Shown piece after piece: positions 42,354 through 55,700 of a stretch of 64,000 nucleotides of DNA. The first letter of the stretch is position 1. Each line of letters opens with the position of its first letter. The notes under the pieces were generated by a model. The model saw only the letters and a program-made list of their open reading frames with translations. It ran no database searches and was not told where the DNA came from. The stretch comes from Penium margaritaceum. Taxonomy: Eukaryota; Streptophyta; Zygnematophyceae; Desmidiales; Peniaceae. The stretch covers positions 86,585-150,584 of the forward strand of contig SZWC01003863.1 of NCBI GenBank assembly GCA_023375785.1. Direction: 5' to 3'. The translations under genes were made by a program, and so were the position numbers.

Positions 42354-43250
42354 CAGGGTGCAAGCCCCTCAGTAGGGCGCCGATGACATTGATGCCAACC
42401 GTGGCATCCACCCTCATAAAATTCGTAGGCAAATCCACGGAGAAGTGGCTCCTACTATGGAAGGAGAGAATCAATCCTCTGAATATCAAGTGAGTGAGGA
42501 TGGAGAATGTCGTATCCTGGCGGTTCAGAGACCAACCACGGGAGGGCTGGCCAGCTACGTCATGTAGAGGTGGTGCTTGCGTCCTCATCACAACCATCAA
42601 ATGGGGCCGCTGATGCGGATGAGTGTGAAGAAGGATATCTCTTGGTGGTGATGAGAATGACTAAGGAGAAAACTGGTCAAAAGGTGGAGGTAGTCTGATC
42701 ACCATGCTGTCAGGCTGATGACACAGATTGATGTGGAGAGTGCCTGCTTGAAGCAGTGTAGAAGCCGACTACCGAGGAGGCTAGCCAGGGTACTCATGAG
42801 AGTGTGATGCCAGAGGCCGGGTCAGTGTGTTGGTAGGCTGATGACCCGACAAGGCAGGAAGAACGCTCTGTCCTAGTGGTGAAGCAACTGACCACAAAAG
42901 GGACTGGCCGGCAACACCATGGGGTAGTAGAGCCGGTGGGAGGTTCACCGTGCCTGGAGAAAACTGATGGTGAAAGTGAATGCAGGATGCGCTGCCTCCT
43001 GATTGTGCAGAAATAATGCAAGGGAGAACATGGCCAGGGATGTCTGAAGGTCGCTGATGAAGAAGGTGAGGGTGCACAACATATCACTAGGTGATGGCCC
43101 CGGCCATGAAAACATCATGCCTAGAGGGGACCAGGGACGAGGTTTGAGGTTGACAGACATCGTCTCAACAGGTCCAACGTGGAACACATCGAACATTCTT
43201 CTTTCTTTTGCTTTAATGAAGACTGGGAAGAGGGTCACTAAAGCGAGTTA
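42354..43250 (-). pseudogene. Element F coding region, 5' segment
   Basis: The minus strand shows coding-like stretches, for example around 42600-42354 (SILTHLIFRGLILSFHSR, TVGINVIGALLRGL) and 43238-42800. No known domain. By position it is the amino-terminal part of the F protein. Weakly repeated CTGATGAC blocks occur at 42715-42850. Broken. Confidence 0.4.
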
Positions 43251-44021
43251 GGAGGTAAGTAGATCCAAAAGAAAAAAGAGAAAAAATCTCTATCGAAGAG
43301 GGATAGAAAACTTAGAGGAGAATTTGTTCCTCATCAACCCCTTTGTAAATCAAGTACCCTCTTCTTTTCTTGAGTAACCAGGTCATTTTTTTCTTATATA
43401 GGGCCTTCCTCCGGTTTGAATTCGACAGGAGGTCTCGCAAGGGACACCACCCACTTTTGCGATGTCGCCATGCACTGAAGTGCGTGGTCTCGCGCTCCTC
43501 GTGATGTCAACAGGTGAAGTCTGTTGGAAGTCTTGACTTCGAGGTTGCCGATGACATACCAGAGGGGCGCCGACTGGGTGAGAGAGGGAGAGAGGGAGTC
43601 AGCGCTGGAGAGGCTAGGCACAGACGCCAGCAGGATGCAGCCCACCGCTGTTGCTGCAAGATGCAGCTATTTCCAATACTACCTGTTGCTCGTTTGCTAC
43701 TGTGCACTGGGCCCTATTGCTATAAAAAGCAGTTGCGGCTGCTTGCTGTTGATGCTATTGTGCAACGCTACATGCTACTCGTGTTTGTGGAGCAAAATGC
43801 ACAGTGAAATCAGCCTGCTATATTTGCAAACACAGTTTTGTACGGCTGCTGCTACTGTTGGATGCACACATACAAAATGCTATTGTTGCAAGCTACATAA
43901 TGCTGCTACTACTACTCCCGCTAGTAGTCACACAAGCTGCAAAATGCTGCTACTATTGCTTGCTACTCGTGTGCTACACATTGGTGAGATTGTGAGATGC
44001 TATCTCACGTGGCCCCCCTGT
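43251..44021 (-). other. CTG-rich leader of element F
   Basis: Between the primer site and the coding region. On the minus strand it is rich in GTAG/GCAG triplets (43640-43990), as in the leaders of B, C and I. No gene. Confidence 0.65.
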
Positions 44022-44033
44022 ACTCTGATACCA
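44022..44033 (-). other. Primer-binding site of element F
   Basis: Plus strand ACTCTGATACCA, so TGGTATCAGAGT on the minus strand, next to the LTR. One base differs from the complement of the plant initiator tRNA-Met 3' end. Confidence 0.9.
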
Positions 44034-44826
44034 TGCCTAAATTAGTCTAGGACATGCAAGCCCATGCCGAATGTGACACGAGCTCTGGTGGTGAGCGGGA
44101 GAATTGCAGCGCCAAGATTTGGCCAAGTCCAAAATGCATGGATTAAGAATCCAGAAGAGAAGGAAAATGAGCCCTACGGAGAGCTTATATACTGCGGACT
44201 GGCGGCTAGCCCACTAGGCCACATCATCCCCGTTGCACCAAAAGGCATGGACGGGGAATACACACCACAGAACATGAAACCACATACTGGGGGTATCCCG
44301 AGGCACCGTGATAGTCAACTGTGTGCCCGGGTCTTGACTATCGAGAAAGTATCCAATATAATCCAAATACATCCAAATCCTACGGTGACACACTAGGCAA
44401 GTTTAGGCCGAGACGCCAGAACATGTAACCGGGCGTCCGGGTCTCAGCCACATGCAGACTACACATGCCTGAGAAAAGGTCAACAAAGAATCGATCAATC
44501 TGTGATGGATTTTGAGAGGCACCGGTACAAAACCACCGTGCACCCGGGACTCGACCACAGAGAGAGTGCACATCCTTCAGATACAATATGCGGTAAATCT
44601 CTATGGGGTCTCCCGGAGCACTGGCACAAATCACCAAGTGTTTGGGTCTTGACCACCAAGGAAACTTTATCACACATGCATGGGTGCGTAGGCGGCTAGA
44701 ATGCACCATATGTGTCAAAGAAGGACAAATGTAGCTACTAGAGAGCAATGAGCACAAACTACGAAGCTCCCGCTTCATACATAAGAGTGTATGACAATCA
44801 GATAGCTCAAAGCCCATACACCAACA
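44034..44826 (-). repeat. 5' LTR of element F
   Basis: 793 bp, plus strand TGCCTAAATTAGTC to CATACACCAACA, with the same U3 boxes as the left LTR. The target copy AGCAA follows at 44827-44831. Confidence 0.88.
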
Positions 44827-44998
44827 AGCAACACATCCATGTTCTCCAACAACAAGAAAGCTGTAGCCAGTGCGTCTATGAGCATATCTGTCATGTTTCC
44901 ATTCACTTACTGTGTAGCCGTCAACAACCACAAAAAGTGTAGCTCGATAGCACAGTCATGTACACAGTATAGTGAGTATGTAATGGAAAACGTGCAAG
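44827..44998 (-). pseudogene. Element C RNase H, first fragment
   Basis: The minus strand shows VVDGYTVSEWKHDRYAHRR and TGYSFLVVGEHGCV, the start of a copia RNase H domain (compare LDGYTDSNWAW in element A). It lies between the right end of F and the left end of I. Confidence 0.85.
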
Positions 44999-45621
44999 GT
45001 AAGACACTACTAGGAAGCTTCCTAGCCTTGTTGTTGCTGACGTGGTAACACTGTCCAGTCAGGTAGCGCAATAACAAGCAAGAAGGTACAAATAACAAAT
45101 AGGGTTAGGCTAGGGAGACGTGCAAAGCCCCATAGGCTCCCATAGCTTAGTAATGTAGAGAGAGATGACAGCTGACAAGGACATTGCATAAATATCTGAC
45201 ATGGCGCACGGCGGGTGATGCACGCGGCATTTTCAATTTTTCCTAAAGCCAACCCAAAACCACTATTTTGGTTGCAACACCGTCTGAACCTAGAGATGCA
45301 AAAAAATTTTAGCCGAAAAATACAACAAGTTGCACAAAGACGTCCGGCATCGATCAGTGGACACACAATACAATACATGCAAATCGGGTTGAAGAGCCAG
45401 TCAAGCCAGAAAACTCTAGCAACTACAGAAAAACTGTAGAGCACCCCAGCAAGCACCCTAGACGTTGTGGCAGCTGTCTGGCAGGTGTTGGTGGGTGAAG
45501 CCACCACATGTTGGTGGTCCGGTACCAGCTGGGTCCGCATCAGGGATTTGCATGAGCATGTACATGGTCGAGTGGTCATAGTAAGTTGTAAAAATAGACA
45601 GGGACGACTCACATCACAACA
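44999..45621 (-). repeat. 3' LTR of element I
   Basis: 623 bp, minus strand TGTTGTGATGTGAG at 45621, next to a polypurine tract (GATCATGGGAAAG, 45622-45634). Related to the LTR of element A throughout. Confidence 0.85.
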
Positions 45622-45689
45622 CTTTCCCATGATCTGATGGTACGCATTTCCATACATGTGCAGATTTCACACAAGTACACAACAAAATG

Positions 45690-48600
45690 CTGAACATTCC
45701 ATGCTCAAACACCTCACTCTCAGCCACTCTCAGGCAAGGGACAAAGGACGACAAAACGAATGGCCACCATGAACTTTCCACGCATGAGTGCCTTGGTCAG
45801 GAAGTCAGCCCGATGCCTGTCCGTGCCGACCCAGATGACGGAGATCACCTATCCCTCCACAAGATGACACATGAAGTAATGCTCAATTGTAACTTGCTTT
45901 GTGTGTGCATGAAATACACCGGATTTCTCTGCAATAGCAAGAGCACTCTACTTGATACAGTGCATAACTCAAGGCACAGACTAATGCAAATTACAAAAGA
46001 GACGCTGAAGCCACACCACCTCAGTAGCCCTGGCTCCTAGCGTAACACACTTGGCCTCTGATGATCTACGTGTAGTACAACACTGCTTGCCACTACGCCA
46101 TAACAAAACAGTGTATCCTAGGAGGAACATGTAGCCTGTCTGATTGCGCCCATCAAGGCTCCACGCCCAATCGTTGTGTATGAAGCCGCCGACTACCACC
46201 AAACATTGTCGAGGAAAGCAAAGTCCAAGATATAGTGGGATAACCACGCACCACACCACTCACACAACATCATGAAGGGCTCTCTCCTGAGGACATTAAA
46301 AGAACTGTATAAGGAGGTTGACCACAAAGGTAATGTTGGATGGTGTGGTAGTGGCCACGTACATCAGAGCCAATGAGGCGCAAGTACAGGATCACATCCG
46401 CTATCTCCCTCAGTTGTGCTGGATCATCCACCTCTGGAGCATCTTGCCCATCGGGTGTGATGGAGATGGAGGCTGTTGGGACTACACCAAGGAGGTAAGC
46501 AAACTGCTTCCCTAAAATGCAAGCGTATAGTGTCTAATAAAGCAAGAGTGTCCTCTGTTGAAAATCATGTACAATCTCCATCCCAAGAAACATAGTTGTA
46601 GGACCAAGATACTTCACCATATAGGAAGTCTGAAGGACTACATTACCCTCCTTCACAGCCTACATAGAAGGGGACGCAATTAAGAGGTCATCCACATAGA
46701 CTAGGATGGCAGTAAATCTCTCAGCAGTACGTCTGAGTAAGAGGAATAGGTCGGCATCACTCTACACGTATCCGACACGTGTTAGTTTGCTAGTGATATA
46801 TTGGTTATAGGACCGAGGTGATTGCTTCAGGCCATACAAGGCAATTCGCAAGCGCCTGACCTTGTCAACGACCTCAAAGCCTGGTGGCTGGACCATGAAA
46901 ATCTCCTCCTCTAGACTACCATAAAGGAACACATTCACATCCACCTAATGCAGCTCCCAGTCACGGTGAGCAACATTCCCAAATAGGATGCAAGTGGTGG
47001 TCATACGGTCAACGGGTGCAAACATGTAAGTGAAATCCACACCCTCCACCTGTGAGAGCCCCTTGGTCGTCAAGCAATACAGTATGCCTTTAGGCTTCAC
47101 ATTCTTGCAAAAGACCCACTTGGCCTGTACAGCCTTCCGCCCAAGCGAGAGGTCGACAAGCTCATAGACACCGTGCTCACGGAAGGCTCTCAGCTCATCT
47201 TCACAAACAACACGCCATTTCTCTACATTGTTGGAAGAGATTGCCTCCTTTAACTTGCCTCGATCAGGCACCATCGATGGTGAACTCTAGGTGGCCAAAG
47301 ACATGCCTCCGGACTCAGTCTGGCCACGACCAAATTAGCTGCGACATCCCAAGTGACCACGAACTCAAGGGAGACCAACTCGTGGCTGACGGGGCATGCT
47401 CGATGCAACTTAATGTAGTCTTCCTCGACACTCAAGCCAAGGGCCTTTGTGCAAGGCTTTCCACTCTGAACACCGTGAGTTGGACGTCTATGCGCCGAGT
47501 CGGAAGTGTGCTAAGCCGTAGAGGCCTGTAGTTGGAGACAATCACCGGGCTTGTGCGAGTAGACCGATGTTGAATTTCTCATCTTACGTTGCAAAGAAGG
47601 CAACTCGGTCACAGCCACAGGAGAAAGAGGTGCAAGCACATGAGTGGGTGTGACTAGAGATGTTGTCACTAGCACAAGATTAGGTATGCTAGAGGGAGTT
47701 GAGGCTGACATGAGATCATGTGTGCCAGAGGGGATTGACACTGGCATGTGATCAGGTGTGCCAGAAGGGACTGACGCTCGTACGGGATCAGGTGTGCCAG
47801 GGGGGACTGACAGTCGCACAGAATCAGGTGTGCCAAAGGGTCTCATGCTGGTACGCAATCAGGTGTGCTGGAGCGAACTGATGAGGCTATCGCAGCCATA
47901 GCCAGAGACCGGACCGCGGGTGAGGAGTCCCGGATGGACATATCCATAGGTTTAGACTCCCTTATCTGTCGGTAAGCCACACAAGTAGGAACGTGGTCAG
48001 CGGCCAGCAACAGAATGTTGGACATGTCTTGGCAGGTGAGAGCTCCAAAGATGAGAGCATCTCAAGACTCGACAATGTGATGGATAGCAGGGACCAAAAA
48101 GCGCCAAGCCTTTGACTACGGGGAGATTTCAAGGAAGGTACACGTGCGACTTTGAGGTGAGACCTTGGACCCTTGTTGGTCCTTGGTGTACCAGACGTAG
48201 GCGAGGGACCCCCAAACGCAAGAGAGATGGAGATCATTGCGATGACTGAACCACAGCTCACACGATGTGACATGGTCCAAAAGTGGACTATGCGACAAAT
48301 GGTTCAAGATCCACATCATGTAGGAGAATCTCTCAAAGGCAAAGGACTTTGGAAGACCGCACTCAGACTGCATAGCGCGGACCGCATCCTTCATGGTGCG
48401 GTTCTAACGCTAAGACACATTGTTTTATTGTGGTGTAGCAAGGGTGGAGAGCTAGTGAATTATACCATGCTCAGTAAAGTAGGCAAAGTAGGCTCTCACC
48501 TCAGGACTGGCCACCACGATCCGAGCGGAACGTGTGTAGGGTGTGATGAGAATGACGCTTAGCCATCACAAGCCACAGGCGGATCGCCAAAGCGGTATCG

Positions 48601-51070
48601 CTCTTGTGGCGTAGGTTGTCAACCCATTGCATCCAAGGGAAGTCATCAGTCGGGGTGAGAACATATCGACTGCGATCTAAGAGGAGCTCGAGTGGAAGAG
48701 GACTGAGAAGGTTCAAGTGGACCAAATCTAGTTGATGGTGTGCACATGAAGAGGAGTCAGGATAGCAACAGCGATTCATCTTAACATGGGCAACAAAAAG
48801 ACAATTGGTCTTGGATGGCTTCTTGAAGGAAGCTACGTCAAGACCGAGGGCTGGCTGAGTTTGAATGAGCTTGGAAAGGGTGTTTGAGCTCACATGGCAG
48901 AGGCGACGATGCAGTAAACACTGGTGCTCAGGGAGAGAACCCGTTGGTAAACATACACGTAGAAGAGAGGGGAGGAAAACAAATAGAGGGAATGCAACAG
49001 GACACATGATAGAGGTCATCAAAAACAAAGGCATGAAGTATGATGGTACGTGTTTCAAGAGCAGTCACAGTGACAGAGTCAATAGAGTACTCAACAATGG
49101 GACCAAGCCTGGTGCATGCACAAACAGAGAGTAGGCTAAGCTAAAGAGCAGGGACAGAGCGCATTCGAAATGTACAAGGGGCTAGACGGATCATCAAACC
49201 GCACAGTAACCACTTCCAAATGGACCGAATTGACACAACAAGACCGAGCACAACAAAGTCACTACGACAAAAAGTCATGTGATGGGTGGAATCAGATTCA
49301 ATGATCCAAGTGTCACTCGGCTTACGCCCAGTCGTCAAAACTGAAAAACATGCCACAAAACACTACATCTCTGCTGGACGTGCAGCAAAGGACTCAAAAC
49401 AACGACGAACAGCACGGATCTATGACTCATCAAGCCAGTTGATACTATCAGGTTCATCCTCATCACAAGCCAACTGAGATCCCCCACAAGCATCATCACA
49501 AGCAACAGTCATAGTAGGACAAGTTGTCTTCGGACCATTCGGTTGTGACAACACACTCGCACCTCCCTGAGTACAAAGCACCAGCAACTAATGAAGCTCC
49601 ACAACTGTGTGATCCTAAGCGTCTAGATCACCACTACTGCATGGTGAAATGGATGTGTCTGCTACAATGGTAGTCATGGCGCATCCTATCTCTGTGTCAC
49701 CAGAGGACATCCACAGTGCATGTACCGCCTGCGGATCACACATGATTCATAATTAAGGAAATTCTTATACACTGTGTAGCAGTGAGCGCTTCCATAGTTG
49801 TAATAGTGGACATAACGTCCAATGGCACTACTCGCAAGCTGCTACTACTATTGATGTCCCTTGCCGCGTCGCTCTTTCGCCTTCTTCTCCTCTACGGCCA
49901 CTACAACATCTTGATTTTAGTTTCTCAGGGTAGAGGAGGAGGAGGAAGCGATGGAGGTGAGACTGGTGAACCGGGACAAAGGATTAGGAGGCATCGTAGT
50001 CACTACTTCAACAAATGGACTCTGCTAATAGGCAATAACAGCCTCATGAGCTGATGTCACTAGGAGAAAGTAGTGATGAGCCCGACAAAGTAGCTGTAGT
50101 GACTCTAATAAATAAGAGAGTGTCACACGATCGAAGTCCGTAAAGAGCTTCATGGGGTCCAATTGTGTCCCCATCATGATGGTGTAGGGTGCCTAGAGTT
50201 GCGACCCGCCACCAATCTCAAGGGGCATGCAAAGGCACATCGCTTGCCTCTAGTAATCAGTTGTGTGGGACCATGACGGAGGACATAAAAATCAAGCAAT
50301 CGAACTGTCCTCGTGGCATGGGTCTCCGTAGCGAGAAATGTCAGGGCCAGCTCCCAGCCCTAGCGCGGGTGTGCTCCAATCCCGGTCCCGATCTCACCCA
50401 GGAAGGGGCAAAAGTTGACCACAGTCTCCCGCGGCATGGCATAGAGTAGACTATGTATTGCTCTTGTTGTTTTTTGTACTTGGTACGCATTGCGTGTCTG
50501 GTACTAGCTGTGGTAGTAGGGCCAGATGCCCTTAGAATCGGCCCACACCTCAAACAGGGTCTTTAAACAATCGAAGCCCTTTTTGGTATCGTAACGGGGT
50601 GGAGGTGTTTCAAAGTTCTTCATGGGGAGGGCGACCTCAGGCTCAAGAGATGGTAGATGAGGTATAGGGAGACCACCCGTGAGAGAAACACCACCAAAAT
50701 TGGACGCTGTTGAACGACGTGTGTGATCTTGATAGCGAGAAGGCGGCGAGATGAGAGGCTATGATCCTAGATGCAGCTCACAAATATGCTCCTCACATTT
50801 TCATATTCTCCTCATTCCAAGTGCCAGCCTGTGATGAGGGGTGCTGAGTTCGCGGCATCGTTTAGGATGTAGACTGCTAAACGGATGGTGTAGCTCCAGT
50901 ATATCTTCCTCGTGGCTGTTTCCAGGCCCCTAAACGACCCCTCGGTAACCTAGTTAGTCTCTTGCAATGCGTCAGTCTACCGCTGCTGCTACCGGCGCAT
51001 CTTCCCCTGCATCCAACAAGGCTCGTTGATCATTAGTGACTGCAAACATGGAGTCATGATGCCCGAAGAG
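45690..51070 (-). pseudogene. Element I gag-pol, broken
   Basis: Minus strand from the right: copia gag near 50180-50040 (IMMGTQLDPMKLFTDFDRV); a protease segment near 49310 (DTWIIESDSTHHM); the His/Cys segment and integrase core at about 49000-48100 (HRRLCHVSSNTLS, TFRSDRGG); RT at about 47270-46600 (MVPDRGKLKEAISSNNVEKW, LYGLKQSPRSY); and RNase H at about 46260-45700 (GFIHNDWAWSLDGRNQTGY). Similar to element A. More than ten breaks. Confidence 0.87.
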
Positions 51071-52097
51071 GAGGAAGATTTCGGGTCTCCTAGCACTTCA
51101 CTCTTGTCACCGACAGGCACCATCATAATGGTCACTATGTGACTGAACATAAAAATGGTCCAAACAAGAAAGCAACAGCGTTTCTTGAGGAGTTGGAACG
51201 CTGGAAAAAGTGATGTTTTAATCTAGAAAATTACTGAAGTCAGCACTGCTGATGATGATGATGTCAGCACTACTTCTTTCACTAACATTCTTTACGCTAA
51301 CATTTTTTTACGCTGGCGTATTTTACGCCAATGATTTTTTTTCCTTTTTCTTGGAGTCATGCAGACTCTGCATGATTGGGAGGTGATCACGTCACCTTTC
51401 GCTTGCGACTACGTAGGGGTTGCGCAGGCTTGCGTAACTCTTGCGCACTATTGTGTAGCTTTTGCATAGCTATGCAGCAATGCTATTACGCAGTATTACC
51501 AAGTTGAAATTGATGTGTATAAACAATGTTGCACAAGAAAGCAACCACTTGTTCTCCTGTTGTTGCTACTACTGCGTGTCTACTACTACGGCTGCCGTCA
51601 CTACTGCTACGTTGTTGTAGTCATTGCCGCTACTATGATGCTACTGTTGTTGCTATGGCTACAGCAGCTACAATGTTGCTATTCCACTGCTGCTATCTCT
51701 GCCGCTGCTACTATGCGGCTGTTGCTTCTTGTAGCTGTTGATACCCCTACTACTGCTAGTTGTTGCCGCCGCTGTCTGCAGCCACTGCTCACAACCGCTG
51801 CCATGAGCTGTTGTTACAGGCTGATTCTCCCTTTTTTCCCCTTTTTTTATCAAGGGTGGTGGCGAGACACGGCTACTGCTGCTGCTGAGTGTGGCTACTT
51901 CAATTGAGCACTGTCGCAGCTCCTCTTGCTACGGTGGTGGCGGTTGTGTGGTGACGCTGTTGCTGCTAAAGTCAGGACAATGTCTCTGCTGACAACGTCT
52001 ACTACGACTGGTCCTAGTATACAGCAGCGGCGATGACTCTCTATGCTTCTACCAATGCTACGTCTGTGCAGGGCAGCTCAGCAAGAGAGGTCTTGCT
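51071..52097 (-). other. Leader of element I
   Basis: No gene. It has a patch of repeated TTTACGC-type motifs (51270-51340), TTGCG-TA repeats (51400-51490) and a region rich in CTG/CTA triplets (51540-51900), which on the minus strand is the CAG/TAG-rich leader seen in B, C and F. Confidence 0.65.
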
Positions 52098-52109
52098 GCT
52101 CTGAAATCA
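52098..52109 (-). other. Primer-binding site of element I
   Basis: Plus strand GCTCTGAAATCA, a worn form of GCTCTGATACCA, directly beside the LTR. Confidence 0.75.
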
Positions 52110-52263
52110 TGAAAAACTGTTAGGATGCTTCTTAATCTTGTTGCTGTTGACATGGCGACACATCCAGTCAACAGGCGCACTAACAAGCAAGCAGATGGAA
52201 GAAACAATGAGGGTTAGACTAGGGAGACATGCAAAGTATCGTAAGCTCCAACAGCTCAGCAAT

Positions 52264-52301
<38 letters not shown>

Positions 52302-52754
52302 NNNNNNNNNNNNNNNNNNNNNNNNNNNNNNNNNNNNNNNNNNNNNNNNNNNNNNNNNNNNNNNNNNNNNNNNNNNNNNNNNNNNNATTCTGCGCATAAG
52401 CATCCAAGCACAATACCGTCTTAACCTAGAGATGCAAAACATCGAGCCGGATGCTACGACTGGTCACATGCATAGGTCCGACAGCAACTAGTGGTTACAC
52501 AATGCAAAACATGCAAACCGGGCTTAAGAGCTAGTCCACCGAGAATACACTAGCAACTACGGAAATACTATGGAGCACCTCAGTGAGCACCCGGGACATC
52601 GTGGTAGTTGTCTGGAAGCTGCTGGTGTGTGGATCCACTACCCATCACTGCTCTGGTACCATCAAGTTCTGCATCAGGGGTCTGCACAAGCATGGACATG
52701 ATCGAGTGGTCACGGTTAGGTGTAAAAATAGACAGGAATGCCTCATGTAACAAC
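52110..52754 (-). repeat. 5' LTR of element I, with gap
   Basis: Starts TGAAAAACTGTTAGG on the plus strand. It includes a GA run (52266-52300) that is only a few units long in the 3' LTR (near 45160), then a gap. Confidence 0.85.
52302..52386. other. Assembly gap, 85 N
   Basis: Unknown sequence directly after a GA microsatellite inside the 5' LTR of element I. The microsatellite probably stopped the assembly. Confidence 0.98.
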
Positions 52755-55700
52755 GCATGATAGCCTCCAGATGTTTCGGACAAGGCTGTTTTGAGAACTG
52801 GACGAGGAAGTTGACTGATAAAGCCATATTTACCCTAATGGTGGTCATGTGGTACATGAGGGATCCGATCACGCTGAGATGATCGGCAACATTAACTGTC
52901 CCCATACTTGTGATGGATCAAGAGACCTTATGAGGCGCTGGCCTTTTTAAGTCATCAAAGAAGAAATGGGTGATTTGGCCAGCAATGAGGCAAAGTGCTC
53001 CCCTAGAATACAGACATAAGCAGCCCAATGCAAGTGTAGAGTGTGACATCGGCTATCACACTCTAGATCCATACCAAGAAACACTCGAGTTGGACCCAAG
53101 TCCTTTATCTTGTATGTGACCTGCAGAAGGGTCATGCCTGACTGGACATTAGAAGGGCTGAGAGAGAGGACGAGAAAGTTATCGGCGTACACTAGAATGG
53201 CCACAAAGGACTCTGAGGGATCACTCAGAAATAGTGTTGGGTCCATGGTGTTGTAACAATAGCCAAATCTCTCAAGAGTGGAGAAGATCTCCATGTTCCA
53301 GCAGCAGGACGACTACTTGAGCCCACATAGGGGCTCCCGCAATCTCCAGACTTTGTTCGTGCCATTTGTAAACCTAGGTGGATGTATCGTTTAGATCTTC
53401 TTGTCGAGACATCAATGGAGGAACACATTATTGACGTCCACCTGCTCGAGTTCCCAGCCATGCTTTACGACCTGGCAGAGAAGACCGCGATCAGTGGTAT
53501 ACCGGTTGACTGGAGAAAACGTCTGGTCAAAGTCAATCCTAGGGATGGGAGAGAACCCCTTTACTGTAAGTCAAGCCTTTCATCTTTCAACCTTTCCATC
53601 ATGTTTCAGCTTACAGTGAAGGACCCAGCAAGTTGGGATAGCTTTGCGACCCGTTGACAGGTCCAGAAGCTCAAAACATCATGTTCCCTGAGAGAACTTA
53701 GCTCTTCCTCTATGGCCTTTTCCCAAACGTCAGCATCAGCTGCCTCACGAGACTGCCAATTAGTGGTTGGCTCTAGAGGGAGTGTGGGAAGTCCACTTGC
53801 TGCAATGCATGCTATGACATAGTTGGCAATAGAGGCCTCGAGAGCACTACACAACTCATGAGTAACAAGTGCGTACTCCACTCCAGAGTTGGGATAGGCA
53901 AGACTGAAAACAAGGCCAAATGCATCGAGACTAGTGGTTCTGGAAGAAGAGCTAGCCGTGGAACATGATGCCCTGGAGCGTGTACGGCACTAAGAGTGCT
54001 ACGAGGATTGAGAGACAGACTGTAGAGGAAGAGAACAAAGCCTATCGGTGCGTGTGTATGGCTCTAGACCAACAACAGGGGTCTAAGAATCAAGACTTTG
54101 CTCTAGGGCATCAGTAGTTGCTTTTTTCTGCTATACAGAGTTGTGCAGTGAGACAGGAGGGGAATGTACTAGGGACTATGTCAACACACTGGCGGGTGTG
54201 AATGCCGACATAGAAGATATGGACACAAAGGACGTAGAGATCGGTGATAAAAATGGGGAGGAGGCGGTCGGAGCACTCGACTGGGAGGAAAGACTGGAAC
54301 ACATGATTTGTGGAACGGACCAGTGACGGCTGTGAAGAAGGAGGAGAACCCGTAGAGGAAAGCATGTCAAGGAAAGAAGTAGAGGTGGCCCGGAGACCAG
54401 AGACTGAGACATGAATACCTCTCTCAAGCAGATGGAGCTAGGCTATAGCATAACATGGCCTTGTGGGACTCAATGACACAAGACCGGTTAGTGTCCCAAG
54501 ATTTGGAAATGACACAAACACCAAGAAAGGTGTAAAGATGCGCACGGGGGCTAAGCTTGTCATCCCAAAGGTCCTCACTGAGCGAGATGGTAACGACACA
54601 ATCCCATTCACGAATAAGATGCAAGTCCTTTGGGTGACGAAACCAACGTTTGGAGGGGTTGACTTGGCAAGGAAGATGACCGTGAGAAGCACGGTACCAG
54701 AACCATGTGATTTAAGACATGGCCTTTAAAAAAAATAGGGGTGGAAGTTTCGAAGCACCAAAGGGAGTTTGGATGCCGCTAACAAGTGAACAGTTCTAGC
54801 ATTCAGAAACGTCACATTGTATAGGTGTGTAGGGAGCCAATGACTCCCTAAAAACCCCACAAGAATACAAGAAGCGATCAGTGGGCTCCATGAACTTGCC
54901 ACCATGATCACACAAAAAAAACATTGATGGCGACCACAGGTGAGCTCAACCTGCAGAAGCCATGACTCAAGTATGAGAAAACAACCTTTTCTGCTAGAGG
55001 ACAAAGACCGAGTGCATGCATGAGTAGTTGTCAACGAGAAAAATAATTTAGCGATCAACCCCCCCCCCCAAAGCATCATGAGAAAGAGGACACATGACAT
55101 CAGCATGCAAGAGGTCAAGGGGGCTGTACGAGTGTCAGAAGTTGAGAATGGGGATTAGTGAATATTGCCTTCATTGCAGTCAAAGCAGTCAGCAACACAA
55201 GGAGTAGGGAAAGTGGAAGCGTCAAGACCATTTGTGGGTTGATGATAAAGCTATCAATTTTTTTATTGTGAATGTGACAAAGGTGAGGATGCAAGAACTG
55301 CGCGTACACTGAGGAAAGGGAGCAAGCAACATGGACAAGTGTAGCAAAGGTAGAGGTAGGTGCAAAGGAGGGAACACAAAAGAGATGATCACATCGTGCA
55401 CCGCAAACCAAGACACGGCCAATAGTGCTGTGACACAAAGGCAATGCCGCGGGTAGAGGAGAAGTCCATGCCCTGGCCATCGAGGGTGGTAACAATGAGC
55501 AGACTTGGCTGAAGAAAGGGTATGTACAAAACTTCTTGAAGAAACAACTCCCATCCATGCCCGACAAAGTAGACGCCATGAACCAGAAGAAGTTAGTCAG
55601 AGCCAGTATGGATGAAGCAAATGGAGTCGACAAGTATTAGAGAGACAAACAAAGGATGTGAGGACGTCATGTAGTGGGTTTTCTCAAAGTCAAGGATCCA

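Larger units (their letters stand above)
27191..44826 (-). mobile_element. Element F: pol-less LTR element containing G and H
   Basis: LTRs lie at 27191-28031 and 44034-44826, flanked by the target duplication AGCAA (27186-27190 and 44827-44831), inside the RNase H region of element C. Without the inserted elements G (28757-33752) and H (36075-42348), F is about 6 kb. It has a primer site, CTG-rich leader and a Ser/Thr-rich coding region, but no protease, integrase or RT. Its LTR start, U3 boxes and protein segments resemble those of B1. It is broken, with several breaks besides the two insertions. Confidence 0.85.
44999..52754 (-). mobile_element. Element I: Ty1/copia (lineage alpha)
   Basis: LTRs at 44999-45621 and 52110-52754 enclose a full copia set. 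The element sits between the RT and RNase H regions of C. Flanks GCAAG (44994-44998) and GCATG (52755-52759) look like a target duplication with one change. LTRs are clearly diverged, and an 85-base gap lies in the right one. It is an old, heavily broken copy with more than ten breaks. Confidence 0.88.
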